Origin: Stephanodiscus triporus
Taxonomy: Eukaryota > Bacillariophyta > Thalassiosirophyceae > Thalassiosirales > Thalassiosiraceae
DNA: 16,758 bases
Assembly: GCA_036939755.1 (NCBI GenBank)
Contig: JALLAZ010000459.1
Span: forward strand, 1 to 16,758
Reading direction: 5' to 3'
Positions 1 to 8,083 of the stretch are shown here, piece after piece. Both the position numbers and the translations under genes were made by a program. Each line of letters starts with the position of its first letter. The stretch's first letter is position 1. The notes under the pieces are model-generated. The model saw only the letters and a list, made by a program, of their open reading frames with translations, was not told the DNA's origin and made no database searches.

Positions 1-1666
1 CGGCGGAGGAGGGGTGGAAAGTCTCAGTGATAGGGGTGGGAGAGGCGGAAGGACGGTTGGAACCGATGGGGGGACGAGCAGAATCGACGCGGAGATGGGT
101 GGCGGGGACATCAGAGGGAGAGGAATCCATGGGGGGTGAGGAATCAAAGGAGGGCCGAAGGAGTGCGGTGGGGGAAGGAATGGAAGCTTCGGTGTAACGC
201 GTGGTGTCGAAGGGGGGCGGGGCATTGGTGGGAGGGCGATGGGGATCGACGGCTGGACGTGCGGAGGCGATTGGGGGTGAGGTACCGATGGCGGAATGAT
301 GGAAATTGGCGGTTGGGTGAGTGGAGTCGACGGTGAGATGAGAAGTGGTGGTTGGGTGATTGGAGTTGACGGGGGGGGTGGGAGTGAGAGGGGGGGGGAA
401 GGGATTGATGGGGGGGGAGTCATGGGTGGTGGTGGTGAGGACCGGAGCGGCGGAACGACGTGTAGAATCGGAGGGGTGGGGAGGGTGGCGGATGGTGGAG
501 CCGCCAGGGCCGACAGTGAGCCAAGGATTGTTGTTGTCGGTGGGAGGGAGCGTGGTGGAGAGGGAGGGGTGGGTGGAGGAGTCAGAGGGGAGGAGTGGTG
601 CTGGGTTTGCGACGGGAGCGGGTCCAGAGGAAAACTGGCGAAGGAGCGCGTGGAGAGCATCAGCGAGGCCAGGGTTGGAAGAGATGAGGGTGGAGAGGAC
701 AGCGGTGTCAAGAGTGCCGTCGGGAGAGGTGAGCGAAGGTGGGGGAAGGGACATGATTGAGGCGAGGGAATCGAGGGGGAGGGAGAAGAAGGGGAGATGG
801 TGAAAACCGTGAAGGTGACCAAAAGTGAGTGGATCAGGTCCGGGCCAGGGTGGGGGAGGTGGGAGGGGAGGTGCGAAAAGGTTGGGAGGAAGAAAGGTGG
901 GCTCAAAGTGTCGGAGGGACGGAAGGTGGGGAGGAGCGAGGATGGCCGAAAGAAGGGAGGTGGGCTTAAGGTGTAGTAGAAAGGGTGCGGACAGGAAGGG
1001 AGGGAGGACTTGGAGGAGTCTTAATGGATGGGAGTATGGCCGAGGATGGAGTGGGGAGGAGGCGCGAAGGGGCTGAATATGGGGCTGAGTGTAGGAAGAG
1101 AAGGGGCGGAGAAAGGAAAAGGGAGGAGTGAGGGAGGCAGGGCAGTTGTGGGAGGGGCGTAGGAGTTGTGTGATGGGATGTGGGAGTTGAGAATAGTGGC
1201 GGGGAGTGAACGTCGATGTAGGTAGGAATTGGTATGGGGGTAGCGTGGGAGGCTTGAGGGGGGGAGGAGGACCATGGGAAAAGGCGGCGGAAATAGCAGT
1301 TGTGTGAGGGAACGACGGGGAAGGAGTCGTAATGAGAGAAGGAAAATGGGGGGAGTAAAAGGTGAGAGGAAAGTGAGTGCGGGAGGATTTTTTTTGGGGA
1401 GAAAGCGAGGGTAGGAAGCTGAGAACGGACGAAGGGGGATGCTGGGTGGAGTGAGGGAAGACGACGGAGGAGGAACGGGATGGGGTGATAAGCTGGCGTG
1501 CGGGCACCGAAACAAAAAAGAGAACCAAGGAAGTGAGTGTTAGAGGGATAGTGAGGATGTGGGCGGTGCAGGCGGCGTGCCAGGGGGGTGGTTTGAAAGG
1601 GAGGATGCCGTCGATGTGGTGGTAGCGGGTAGTTGTGTTCATCGTGATTAATTCTTGCTCACGCAT
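1..1666 (-). CDS. Partial C-rich open frame, Pro/Ser/Thr/His-rich protein, function unknown
   Basis: The frame begins at an ATG at 1666 (second in-frame ATG at 1642; in-frame stop just upstream) and stays open for 555 codons to the left edge, so the 3' end is missing. The predicted protein is dominated by Pro, Ser, Thr, His and Leu. It has a hydrophobic stretch at about residues 36-54, a helix-like segment rich in Ala and Leu (DNA about 628-722), then a low-complexity tail with a 13-codon repeat. The coding strand is extremely rich in C and T, which lowers stop frequency in every frame. However, the other frames on this strand break much sooner (longest about 164 codons), which favours real coding. 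No domain is recognised. A repeat-containing structural protein or the first ORF of a retroelement are both possible. It is divergent from the gene at 1752. Confidence 0.45.
   Translation of the reverse strand, partial: MREQELITMNTTTRYHHIDGILPFKPPPWHAACTAHILTIPLTLTSLVLFFVSVPARQLITPSRSSSVVFPHSTQHPPSSVLSFLPSLSPQKKSSRTHFPLTFYSPHFPSLITTPSPSFPHTTAISAAFSHGPPPPLKPPTLPPYQFLPTSTFTPRHYSQLPHPITQLLRPSHNCPASLTPPFSFLRPFSSYTQPHIQPLRASSPLHPRPYSHPLRLLQVLPPFLSAPFLLHLKPTSLLSAILAPPHLPSLRHFEPTFLPPNLFAPPLPPPPPWPGPDPLTFGHLHGFHHLPFFSLPLDSLASIMSLPPPSLTSPDGTLDTAVLSTLISSNPGLADALHALLRQFSSGPAPVANPAPLLPSDSSTHPSLSTTLPPTDNNNPWLTVGPGGSTIRHPPHPSDSTRRSAAPVLTTTTHDSPPINPFPPPLTPTPPVNSNHPTTTSHLTVDSTHPTANFHHSAIGTSPPIASARPAVDPHRPPTNAPPPFDTTRYTEASIPSPTALLRPSFDSSPPMDSSPSDVPATHLRVDSARPPIGSNRPSASPTPITETFHPSSA
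311..372. repeat. Two-copy 23-bp direct repeat, 39-bp period
   Basis: Copies at 311-333 and 350-372 differ at two positions (core GGTTGGGTGA then TGGAGT and GACGG). The 39-bp spacing is 13 codons, so the repeat keeps the minus-strand frame and gives a short Pro/Thr/His peptide repeat. This suggests in-frame tandem growth. Confidence 0.6.
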
Positions 1667-1751
1667 TGTCGTATCGTAGGTAAGTTATGCCGGATCGGCC
1701 AAGGCATCCCCCGCGAATCGATATAATATAAAGATACACACATCGTACAAC
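1667..1751. promoter_or_regulatory. Divergent intergenic promoter region with TATA-like stretch
   Basis: This 85-bp gap separates the start codons of the minus-strand frame (1666) and the plus-strand gene (1752). An AT run at 1721-1732 (ATATAATATAAA) resembles a TATA element for the plus-strand gene, but it lies only about 20 bp from the ATG and would imply a very short leader. No other element was identified. Confidence 0.3.
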
Positions 1752-3184
1752 ATGCGCTTCATGCGGCCGTCCCTCCTTCGCGCAGCCGTCTCATCCTCCG
1801 CGCGTCGCCGTTCGCGGGACGCCGCCGTCGTCGGTGAACCGCCCCTCCCCCCCCGCGACATCTGCCAACAACGAATAATACGACGACAACGACAACGTCG
1901 GGACGACGACGTCATCGCGCGACGACGATCGACTTCCGCGACCGCCTCGCCGCCCTCGTCGTTGGACGTCGCGGTCATACTGTGAGTTATACTTACCTCA
2001 TGCCCCGGGGGACGAAGTCGTCGGTGCGATGCACGCGTGCGGTGGACAAAAAAAAACAAAAAAACAAATCAACTGGGCATCCCCTCCTTCGCTAACGTCG
2101 CCAGAACGAAAATGCCGTCCCTCTCTCCCTCCCTCTCTCTCGTTATTCGAATAGATCTCCGGGACGGTACTGCATGCGGTCGTCGTGGTCGTCGTCGTCG
2201 TCGTCGTCGGGTACGAGGAGCGGCCTCGACGCGGCCAGGAGGCTCGTCGACGGCCGACGGGCGCTCATGGATTCGATCCGGGACGAGCTGCTCGCGACGA
2301 CTCCCGCCGCCGCCAACGACGACGAGAAGGAGGAGGACGAGGAGGAGGACGGCTCGGGCGAACAAAAGAGGAGGGGGGGAAGGAGTGTCCGCGAGCTAAG
2401 TGGACACGGCGTCCCCGTCGGCCTGCTCCGTCGACTGTCCGACGCGGCGAGGGGGTGGCTGGGGATGCGACGACGACGACGACGACGACGACTGCCATCA
2501 CTGCCGCGTTCGACGATGACGACGTCCGCGACGAGGTCCTCGAGGAACGACGATTACGACGACGACGACCGAGATGACAACGGGGGATACGATCGGATGT
2601 CGTTCACGAACGTTCCGAACTCGACGTTGCTCGATCGAGAACGGATATCCATCGTCAATACACGCCCTCGCGGGTACGACCACGACGACGACCACGACCA
2701 CGACAAGTCGATGACGATGCTTCTACCGTCGTTGCCAGAGGAGTGGGAGCACGACCTCGAGATGTACATGGTCGTGATGGACAGGATAGGGAGCCGCATG
2801 GCGTCCGTGGCGACGTCTGCCCTCGTCGGGATCGGCGGCGCCGAGGAGGACGACGACGACGACGATGATGGTGCGCCTGGCACGGCCGGGTCGATCGTTA
2901 CGCCGTCGAGATTGCGCAAGTGGGACGTCACAATCGTGAGGGGCGGGGTGTCGTCGTCGTTGTCGTCGTCGTCATCGTCATCGAAGGGTCGGGGGTCGCA
3001 TCGTCGCGACGACGATGCGCCGCCTCCGACGCTGTCCTTGGAATGGGCGTCCAGGACGGACGATCGTTGGAAGGTCGTGCTTCGACTGCAGGATCACGTA
3101 GGCGCCGTGGAGAACGATGGCGGCGGGGGGTGGAGGAGCGACTCGGTTTCGTTGGTGTTCGAGGGAGAGTATGTCCCGCCGTGA
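1752..3184 (+). CDS. Two-exon gene, 419-aa unknown protein with Arg, Asp and Ser runs
   Basis: Exon 1 is 1752-1981 and exon 2 is 2155-3184. The intron (1982-2154, 173 bp) starts GTGAGT, has a CT-rich tract and ends ATAG; joining it restores a Leu codon and keeps frame with the long downstream frame. The N-terminus (about 30 residues: Arg, Ser and Ala, no acidic residue for the first 20) resembles a mitochondrial presequence. Then come a Ser run (about 87-95), an acidic patch (about 133-142), eight Arg (182-189, all CGA), Asp/His-rich segments, and an apparently folded part from about 268 to 302 (Pro-Glu-Glu-Trp start, then hydrophobic and Met-rich). A seven-Asp run (309-315), a second Ser run (343-353) and a beta-rich C-terminus ending EGEYVPP follow. 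No family is recognised. It may be a lineage-specific mitochondrial protein. Confidence 0.7.
2468..2491 (+). repeat. (CGA)8 microsatellite coding poly-Arg
   Basis: Eight perfect CGA triplets read as eight arginines in the 419-aa protein. Related GAC/TCG tracts occur in the same gene at 2180-2209 and 2951-2983 (Ser) and 2849-2869 (Asp), so one triplet family is read in different frames. Confidence 0.85.
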
Positions 3185-3941
3185 ACATTAAGGGTTCGAG
3201 AAAGTCCAAAGCACCGATGTACTCGGCTACGTCCATCATTGTCGCACAACTAGTGTCAAAAATGGGATTCAACGATGTCTAGGGTAGATGCTACTACGCG
3301 TACGTTGATGAAGATCCATGTGAAGATTCACGATGGGAGCCAACGATGGCATGGATAGTGACTATGTCGTGTACGTTGAAGAAGATGGAGAGTGGAGGAT
3401 TAATTCTCAACGCTCGTCCATGATAACTGAGGCTTTCTTGGTACCTCCCGTCCGTGTCTTAGAAGAATGAGGATAAGTTGCGAAGGAAAATGTGGCATAG
3501 TGCCCGGGGCGCAGAGAGATGTTCGCGGAGTTGTATTATGTGCCTCGGTGAAAATTAAGATTCTGTACAAGCTCCGCTCACCACTCGACGTTTGATGTCG
3601 ACGTGGCATTACCGACAACAAGCATAGCCATGCATTAGGATCCATAAATCTGTTTGCGCTTTCTAAGTTATGGTTGTTTGGACGACGGTAGTTAACGAGG
3701 AGGGTGGGAGAAGTATGTCATTTATTGAATTCCAAACACGATTCAACGATTTTATCCCTACTGCAAGCGAAAATGTATGAACTGGCTATAATCGGAATAC
3801 CACCCTCTGTTATCTAGACCCGTAAGAATTCTCCCAAATCTTTGAATCCCCAGTCCCCTAGCCGGTCCCAATGCGATGATAGCACGCACCGACCCCCGAA
3901 AAGCCCGAAAATTCCGCCAGTCGTAGGCAAAAACCCAACCC
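3185..3941. other. Intergenic stretch, no gene recognised
   Basis: This 757-bp gap lies between the 3' end of the 419-aa gene and the 3' end of the SGS exon (convergent ends). The only repeat noted is a 16-bp motif at 3300-3315 and 3371-3386 (GTACGTTGA, then T or A, then GAAGAT). An 81-codon minus-strand frame at 3400-3645 has no recognisable feature and is probably chance. Confidence 0.6.
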
Positions 3942-4274
3942 TCAGAAGTCGTCCATGCCCATGCCCCCCCCTCCGCCCATCATATCTTCCGGCTTCTGCC
4001 CCATCCGCTGCTTGTACATGGCCTCCCCGATGACCTTCTTCATGTTGTCGTCCCCCTCCTCGTACATGTCCTTCATCATGTCCATGATGCCGCCCATCGG
4101 GTCGTCCTTTCCCCTCTTTGCGGCGGTCTTATCCTTGGACTTCTTGGACATCAATTGCATCCACGAATCGTACGAGGAGTAGGTGCCGGTGCCGCTCTTG
4201 ACCTTGCCGAGCTTGATGATGATCTTGTTCGGCTTGACTATGTACTTCGACTTCGCCCGCCATCGCGAGTGCTG
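3942..4274 (-). pseudogene. Stranded 3' exon of a CacyBP/SGT1-like gene (end of CS domain plus SGS domain)
   Basis: From a TTCAG acceptor at 4275, 110 codons run to TGA at 3942-3944. The peptide begins with what looks like the last strands of a CS (p23-like) domain (SKYIVKPNKIIIKLGKVKSG). It continues with an SGS-type segment (DDPMGGIMDMMKDMYEEGDD, then NMKKVIGEAMYKQR), and ends in a Met/Gly-rich tail. CacyBP/SIP and SGT1 proteins link Hsp90 and ubiquitin-ligase machinery; the DPxGG and YEEGDDxMKK pattern is typical of SGS. Nothing matching the N-terminal helical domain or the first half of CS lies upstream on this strand: the next 160 bp are AT-rich with stops, then another gene begins. It is either a truncated copy, a gene split by insertion or rearrangement, or a gene whose earlier exons lie far away. 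The family call is good; pseudogene status is inference. Confidence 0.6.
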
Positions 4275-4339
4275 CTGAATATTTATATAATAATAGATCA
4301 TTTATGTTAATGAAACTATTAAAACATAAAGTGGGTGTT

Positions 4340-4366
4340 GCGACTGAACCTCCAAGGTTCGGTCGC
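4340..4366. repeat. 12-bp stem inverted repeat (hairpin) downstream of the 497-aa gene
   Basis: The arms GCGACTGAACCT and AGGTTCGGTCGC flank a 3-nt CCA loop and pair over 12 positions with one G-T/A-C type mismatch. Flanking GTG and CAC extend the stem past a 2-nt bulge. It lies about 70 bp beyond the stop of the 497-aa gene, so it could fold in that transcript's 3' UTR. It also lies upstream of the stranded SGS exon. Confidence 0.65.
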
Positions 4367-4433
4367 CACCACCTCTCATGATGTAATGAATGAAAGAAAT
4401 CCCCTAGTTTGCCCGATGCTTCTTCGCAGGCGC

Positions 4434-5927
4434 CTAGTCCTCCTCATCCTCCTCGTCCTCGTCCTCGTCCTCGTCACCGTCATCCTCCTTGTCGTCATCA
4501 TCATCCTCTTGATCCTTGTCATTGTCACGCCTCTTCCACTCACACGGCATGAAGCGATCGGTCTGTTGACCGGCCCTGGAGGACAGTCGATGACCTCCTA
4601 GCCCTCCTCCCCCTCCCACCCCCCCCCCTTCGTCGGAGCTCTCTTCCTCCTCATCGTCATCTTCGTCGTCGTTGGACTCACTAGGCGAGTCCAAATCCTT
4701 GGTAGGACTGATACTCACCTTGCGTAGACTAGGGGAGAGATGGTACTTGATGACATCGTCATCGTCGTCATCTTCGTCGTCGTCGTCATTGTAGTCGTCC
4801 GACTTTCTCGTGAGAGGCCGACCGCCGACGGCGTTGTCGTCATCTTCCACGGCGGAGAGGTCGTCGTCATCGTCGGATGCGTCATAGTTGTAGTTGTCCG
4901 ACTTTCTTGCGAGAGGCCGACTGCCAACGGCAGCATCCGCTGCGGTCGGTCGACCGTGAGGCGCTCCGCACGCATCGCCCTCCCTCCCCCAGCCTCCGCC
5001 TCCATCGCCCCCCCCTCCGCCAAACAGATTACTCAAGATACTTGTGGCTTGTTGAAGGAGGCTGATCGCCACAGAGATCTGCTCCTTTGGTGGACTCTTC
5101 AACCTGATCGCAGCAGCGATCAGGTCCTCTGGGGGAATCTTCCTCTGGGCGTTGTCGTCCGCCTTGTCATCATGGACGGCCTCCTCTTTGTTGTCTTCTT
5201 CTTCGAGGGACCACCTGGATGGAAGTTTCTTGGGGACATCATCCTTTCGGATGAGCCCATTGGCCAGCTTGCCGTTGTGGTCCAATGCAAAAAAGCGCAG
5301 TCCCACCTGGTATGGTCCGCCCGATTTTAGAGAACCATGCCCTATTTTTCGCTGTAATAGCTCAAGTCCGGGTGTGGCGACAACATACTCATGTAGGAAC
5401 CGCTCAACATGCTCCGCAAGAAAGGGGCTGTACGACCCCCCATCATATACTAGCTTTCCAGGTGGAGCACAGTCTCGTTGCTCCTCGGCAGTCATGTTTC
5501 TCCAGCAATCCTTTCCTTGATATTTTTCAACCTTGACAAGATTCGCCTTGATATCTTTACTGCAACTGGGGCGCAATGACGCATGCTGTAACTCCCCGAC
5601 AAGATCATATGATCCCCCCAAACTGACAGCAGCAATGCTTGTCATAACCCCACATCTCGGATTAGCTTTCTTGAAGTCAGATAATTCTTTGTTGAAGCAA
5701 AAAAGGGCAAGCGCCTCAGCTTCTTTTTTCACCTTGATGGTCGGCAGATCAACTTTCAAGTACTTGGCCCTCTTGGCTAGTGTTTTTTCTCGCTTTTTCT
5801 TGCATACGTTTACCAGGGATCTCTTTTTATTCACATGCCCTGGTGGCCTCAGAGGACAATCGGCACAACAGTTTCCTGAATAATAGACTTGCTTGCAGCA
5901 TATGCCGCAAGCGCAATTTACCACCAT
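4434..5927 (-). CDS. 497-aa unknown protein, Cys-rich N-terminus and highly acidic C-terminus
   Basis: A single uninterrupted exon; the frame upstream of the ATG at 5927 has no other Met before a stop. Residues 5-24 hold a tight cysteine cluster (C5, C7, C10, C11, C20, C21, C24) that could bind zinc. A Lys-rich, possibly nucleolar or nucleic-acid-binding stretch (34-68) follows, then an apparently folded region to about 240 containing YDGGSYSPFLAEHVERFLHE and a KIGHGSLKSGGPY segment. From about 241 it is low complexity: charged linker, a short hydrophobic helix (265-302), poly-Gly, two copies of an (A)VG-RPL-RKSD unit (about 333-344 and 366-377), and Asp/Glu runs to the end. The N-terminal half looks less GC-rich than neighbouring genes. 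No family is recognised. The layout is compatible with a nuclear chromatin- or RNA-associated protein, but that is a guess. Confidence 0.7.
   Translation of the reverse strand: MVVNCACGICCKQVYYSGNCCADCPLRPPGHVNKKRSLVNVCKKKREKTLAKRAKYLKVDLPTIKVKKEAEALALFCFNKELSDFKKANPRCGVMTSIAAVSLGGSYDLVGELQHASLRPSCSKDIKANLVKVEKYQGKDCWRNMTAEEQRDCAPPGKLVYDGGSYSPFLAEHVERFLHEYVVATPGLELLQRKIGHGSLKSGGPYQVGLRFFALDHNGKLANGLIRKDDVPKKLPSRWSLEEEDNKEEAVHDDKADDNAQRKIPPEDLIAAAIRLKSPPKEQISVAISLLQQATSILSNLFGGGGGDGGGGWGREGDACGAPHGRPTAADAAVGSRPLARKSDNYNYDASDDDDDLSAVEDDDNAVGGRPLTRKSDDYNDDDDEDDDDDDVIKYHLSPSLRKVSISPTKDLDSPSESNDDEDDDEEEESSDEGGGVGGGGGLGGHRLSSRAGQQTDRFMPCEWKRRDNDKDQEDDDDDKEDDGDEDEDEDEEDEED
4791..4931. repeat. 42-bp direct repeat, 99-bp period, inside the 497-aa gene
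   Basis: Copies at 4791-4832 and 4890-4931 differ at five of 42 positions. The 99-bp spacing equals 33 codons, so the duplication is in frame and gives the repeated RPL-RKSD peptide before each Asp run. The mismatches are mostly C/T transitions, suggesting an older duplication. Confidence 0.8.
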
Positions 5928-6263
5928 GTTGAGAGATTGGTATTGTCTTGGAGGGGATATGGCAGAATTTCTTCTTTGTGCGAGAGGAGGCTCCTCGGGC
6001 CAAATTTACTCTAAATACGCTTCTTCTTGCTACAACATAAGTACATCTTAGGTGATCGCACAGGTTTTGAGGTATTGAACAATACCGCGAAAGTAATTGC
6101 TCTCCGACTTCGAACGCCCCGTCGTCGGGATCGTCGATCCCGATCTCCGAACTCCGTTCCCTGAGCCCGGTCGACCTCCCCGTCGCCGTCGCCGTCGCTG
6201 TCCGCCTCGACTGTCGAGTACCGTTCAAAGCTCTTTGGTGCCTCCGACCTGTTTACCTCTGCC
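5928..6263. promoter_or_regulatory. Shared upstream region of divergent 497-aa and aldo/keto reductase genes
   Basis: This 336-bp interval separates two divergent start codons. It contains a near-perfect dyad at 6125-6143 (TCGGGATC, GTC, GATCCCGA) that could be a binding site or hairpin. A 91-codon minus-strand frame beginning inside the CCATGG palindrome at 6265 (MAEVNRSEAP start) overlaps it. That frame ends in a stop and could not be joined to the 497-aa gene, so it is not called as a gene. Confidence 0.4.
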
Positions 6264-7730
6264 ATGGTGTGCTGCCGATCAGCATTAGTCATCCTCCTGG
6301 CGTCTCTGATAATCTCGGCGGCGACCCTCTCAGTGCAAGGACCTCCTCTACCTCATCATCATCGCATCGACAAAGGGCCCTCGACGAGCCGACGCAATGC
6401 ACTACTGGTCGGCCTGGCGTCATCGGCGGGCGGCGTCGTTAGCCTCGTCCTCTCGTCGCCAGCCGCCACCGCCGACGCCGCGCTCCCGTCGCCGTCGAAC
6501 CCTGAGTCCGTCGATCTCGCCGCGTTCAACGCCGCTCGCCTGGTCTCCTCGGGCGGCGCTTCCTCCTCCCCGATTGTCCCCCAACGACGCGGCGGCACGA
6601 TCGTCCCGTCACGCGATCCCCCGCCGTTCCTGCCGATCCGGGGGGGACGGAACGGCAAATCGACCGTGCAAATCCCCCGAGTGGGACATTCTCTATACAA
6701 GACGAGGCCCGAGGAGGCGTCGCGGTGCGTGAGTCTGGCACTGCGATGCGGTGTGCGTCACTTCGACGCCGCAACCGCGTACGGATCCGATGTTGAGGTG
6801 CAGGGGGCGCTCGAACGCTTCCTCGGCGGGTCGTCGTCGTCGTCGTCAGGGTACGAGGACGAGACGCCGGAATTACTGCGCGTGCTCGACGATGTCGACG
6901 CGGCGGCCCGATCGCACGCGGATCGAACGATGGGAGGACGCCGATCGACGTACCCGTCCATCGACGGCAGCGCCGGTCGACAGGGACGGCGAGAGGGACT
7001 GTTTGTGTCGCATAAGCTGTCCAACGACGAGCAATCGACCGACGTCGTGACGACGAAGCGGCGTGTCAAGAACGCCATCGCCCGACTGGGCGTCGGGTAC
7101 CTTGATCTGGTCATGATCCACTCCCCCCTCACCGATGTTGGGCGCCGACGCGGGACGTACCGCGCCCTTCTCGAGCTCCGGGATGCTGGATTCGTCAGGT
7201 CCGTGGGAGTCTGCAACTACGGCATCGGACCGCTACAGGAGTTACGTGAGCTCGTTGGGGTCAACAACGTCGACGACCTCCCCGCCATCAACCAGCTGGA
7301 ACTCAGCCCCTTCAACACCCATCGCGACGTGGTGCGTTATTGCGACATGTACGGCATCGCGATCGGGTGCTCGGCGTGGTCCGGGCTCAGCGGCGTCAGC
7401 GGGCCAGCGGAGGGGTGGGCGATATTGTCGGACCTCGCGAAGTCTAGGGGGATGACGAAGGCGCAGCTGCTCGTACGATGGTCGTTGCAGAAGGGCTACG
7501 TCTGCGTTCCGCGGTCGGGATCGTTGTCTAGGGTCGAACGGCTCGCGATCGCCGAGAACAGTTACGGCGGGGTGAATCCTGCCGCGATGGATTTCGTGCT
7601 GACCGATGAGGATATAAAAGTGCTCGACGGCCTTGACATCGGGTACAAGGCCGGGAAACTGGGACGGAGGGACGGATGGGAAGACGGCGACGTCGTCGGT
7701 CCCGATTGGGATCCCGCGGACGTCGTCTAA
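6264..7730 (+). CDS. Aldo/keto reductase with plastid/thylakoid-type targeting, 488 aa
   Basis: Single exon. Residues 1-25 form a signal peptide. A second targeting-like stretch at 42-72 carries a twin Arg (TSRRNALLVG), a hydrophobic run and ATADA, the pattern of Tat-type thylakoid lumen signals. The reductase barrel runs from about 138. HFDAATAYG supplies the expected D168 and Y173, FVSHK the K251, and LDLVMIHSP the H286, completing the AKR tetrad. Also present are GFVRSVGVCNYG (309-320), PAINQLELSPF (340-350) and a cofactor-binding region with WSLQKGYVCVPRSGS (406-420). The family reduces carbonyl compounds with NADPH; the substrate cannot be told. An insertion of about 55 residues rich in Ser and Asp (189-243) sits between the first barrel strands and the catalytic Lys. 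The gene is convergent with NOP56. Confidence 0.9.
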   Translation: MVCCRSALVILLASLIISAATLSVQGPPLPHHHRIDKGPSTSRRNALLVGLASSAGGVVSLVLSSPAATADAALPSPSNPESVDLAAFNAARLVSSGGASSSPIVPQRRGGTIVPSRDPPPFLPIRGGRNGKSTVQIPRVGHSLYKTRPEEASRCVSLALRCGVRHFDAATAYGSDVEVQGALERFLGGSSSSSSGYEDETPELLRVLDDVDAAARSHADRTMGGRRSTYPSIDGSAGRQGRREGLFVSHKLSNDEQSTDVVTTKRRVKNAIARLGVGYLDLVMIHSPLTDVGRRRGTYRALLELRDAGFVRSVGVCNYGIGPLQELRELVGVNNVDDLPAINQLELSPFNTHRDVVRYCDMYGIAIGCSAWSGLSGVSGPAEGWAILSDLAKSRGMTKAQLLVRWSLQKGYVCVPRSGSLSRVERLAIAENSYGGVNPAAMDFVLTDEDIKVLDGLDIGYKAGKLGRRDGWEDGDVVGPDWDPADVV

Positions 7731-8083
7731 AAGTGGGTTTTCGTGGACCGAGGCAGTGCCTCGGCGGGCGGGGGATCGTCGACGTCGTCGGAGTCCCCCC
7801 GCCCCTGCACTTAATGATGCGGGAACGTGCAGATGTACCCGTCCGGTCAATTCAGCGCATTGAACTTTTGGCATTCTTGTCCGCCTTGGGGCCAGAGAAA
7901 GCTGCAGATAAAGGTGCTTGGTAGCCTATTTTCAATGCTTTCGTCTCATTAGGGTCCAATGTAATGAATGCTATCGATATTAACTATTTATAGTTTATTC
8001 TCTACCAATAACACTTAGACTCCCTTTTCAATACAACATTATTCTCGGCCAAGCAACTGCCTCACGCACCACATGAGACAGCC
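7731..8083. other. Convergent 3' intergenic region with a short dyad
   Basis: A perfect 8-bp inverted repeat about one base (CCGAGGCA, G, TGCCTCGG; 7748-7764) lies 18 bp after the reductase stop. It is a plausible 3'-end hairpin with a 6-bp stem. The rest becomes AT-rich (about 7920-8030) and shows no gene. Confidence 0.5.

Noticed and set aside
296..803. Plus-strand frames of about 150 codons, Gly/Arg-rich
   Set aside because: They are antisense shadows of the longer minus-strand frame in a purine-rich strand and have no recognisable feature.
1021..1515. 164-codon minus-strand frame
   Set aside because: It lies in another frame of the same C-rich strand; composition alone explains it, and the 555-codon frame is longer.
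1679..1685. AG|GTAAGT donor-like site on the plus strand upstream of the 419-aa gene
   Set aside because: No exon before it can be supported. It lies in the divergent gap and no acceptor before the ATG at 1752 makes sense.
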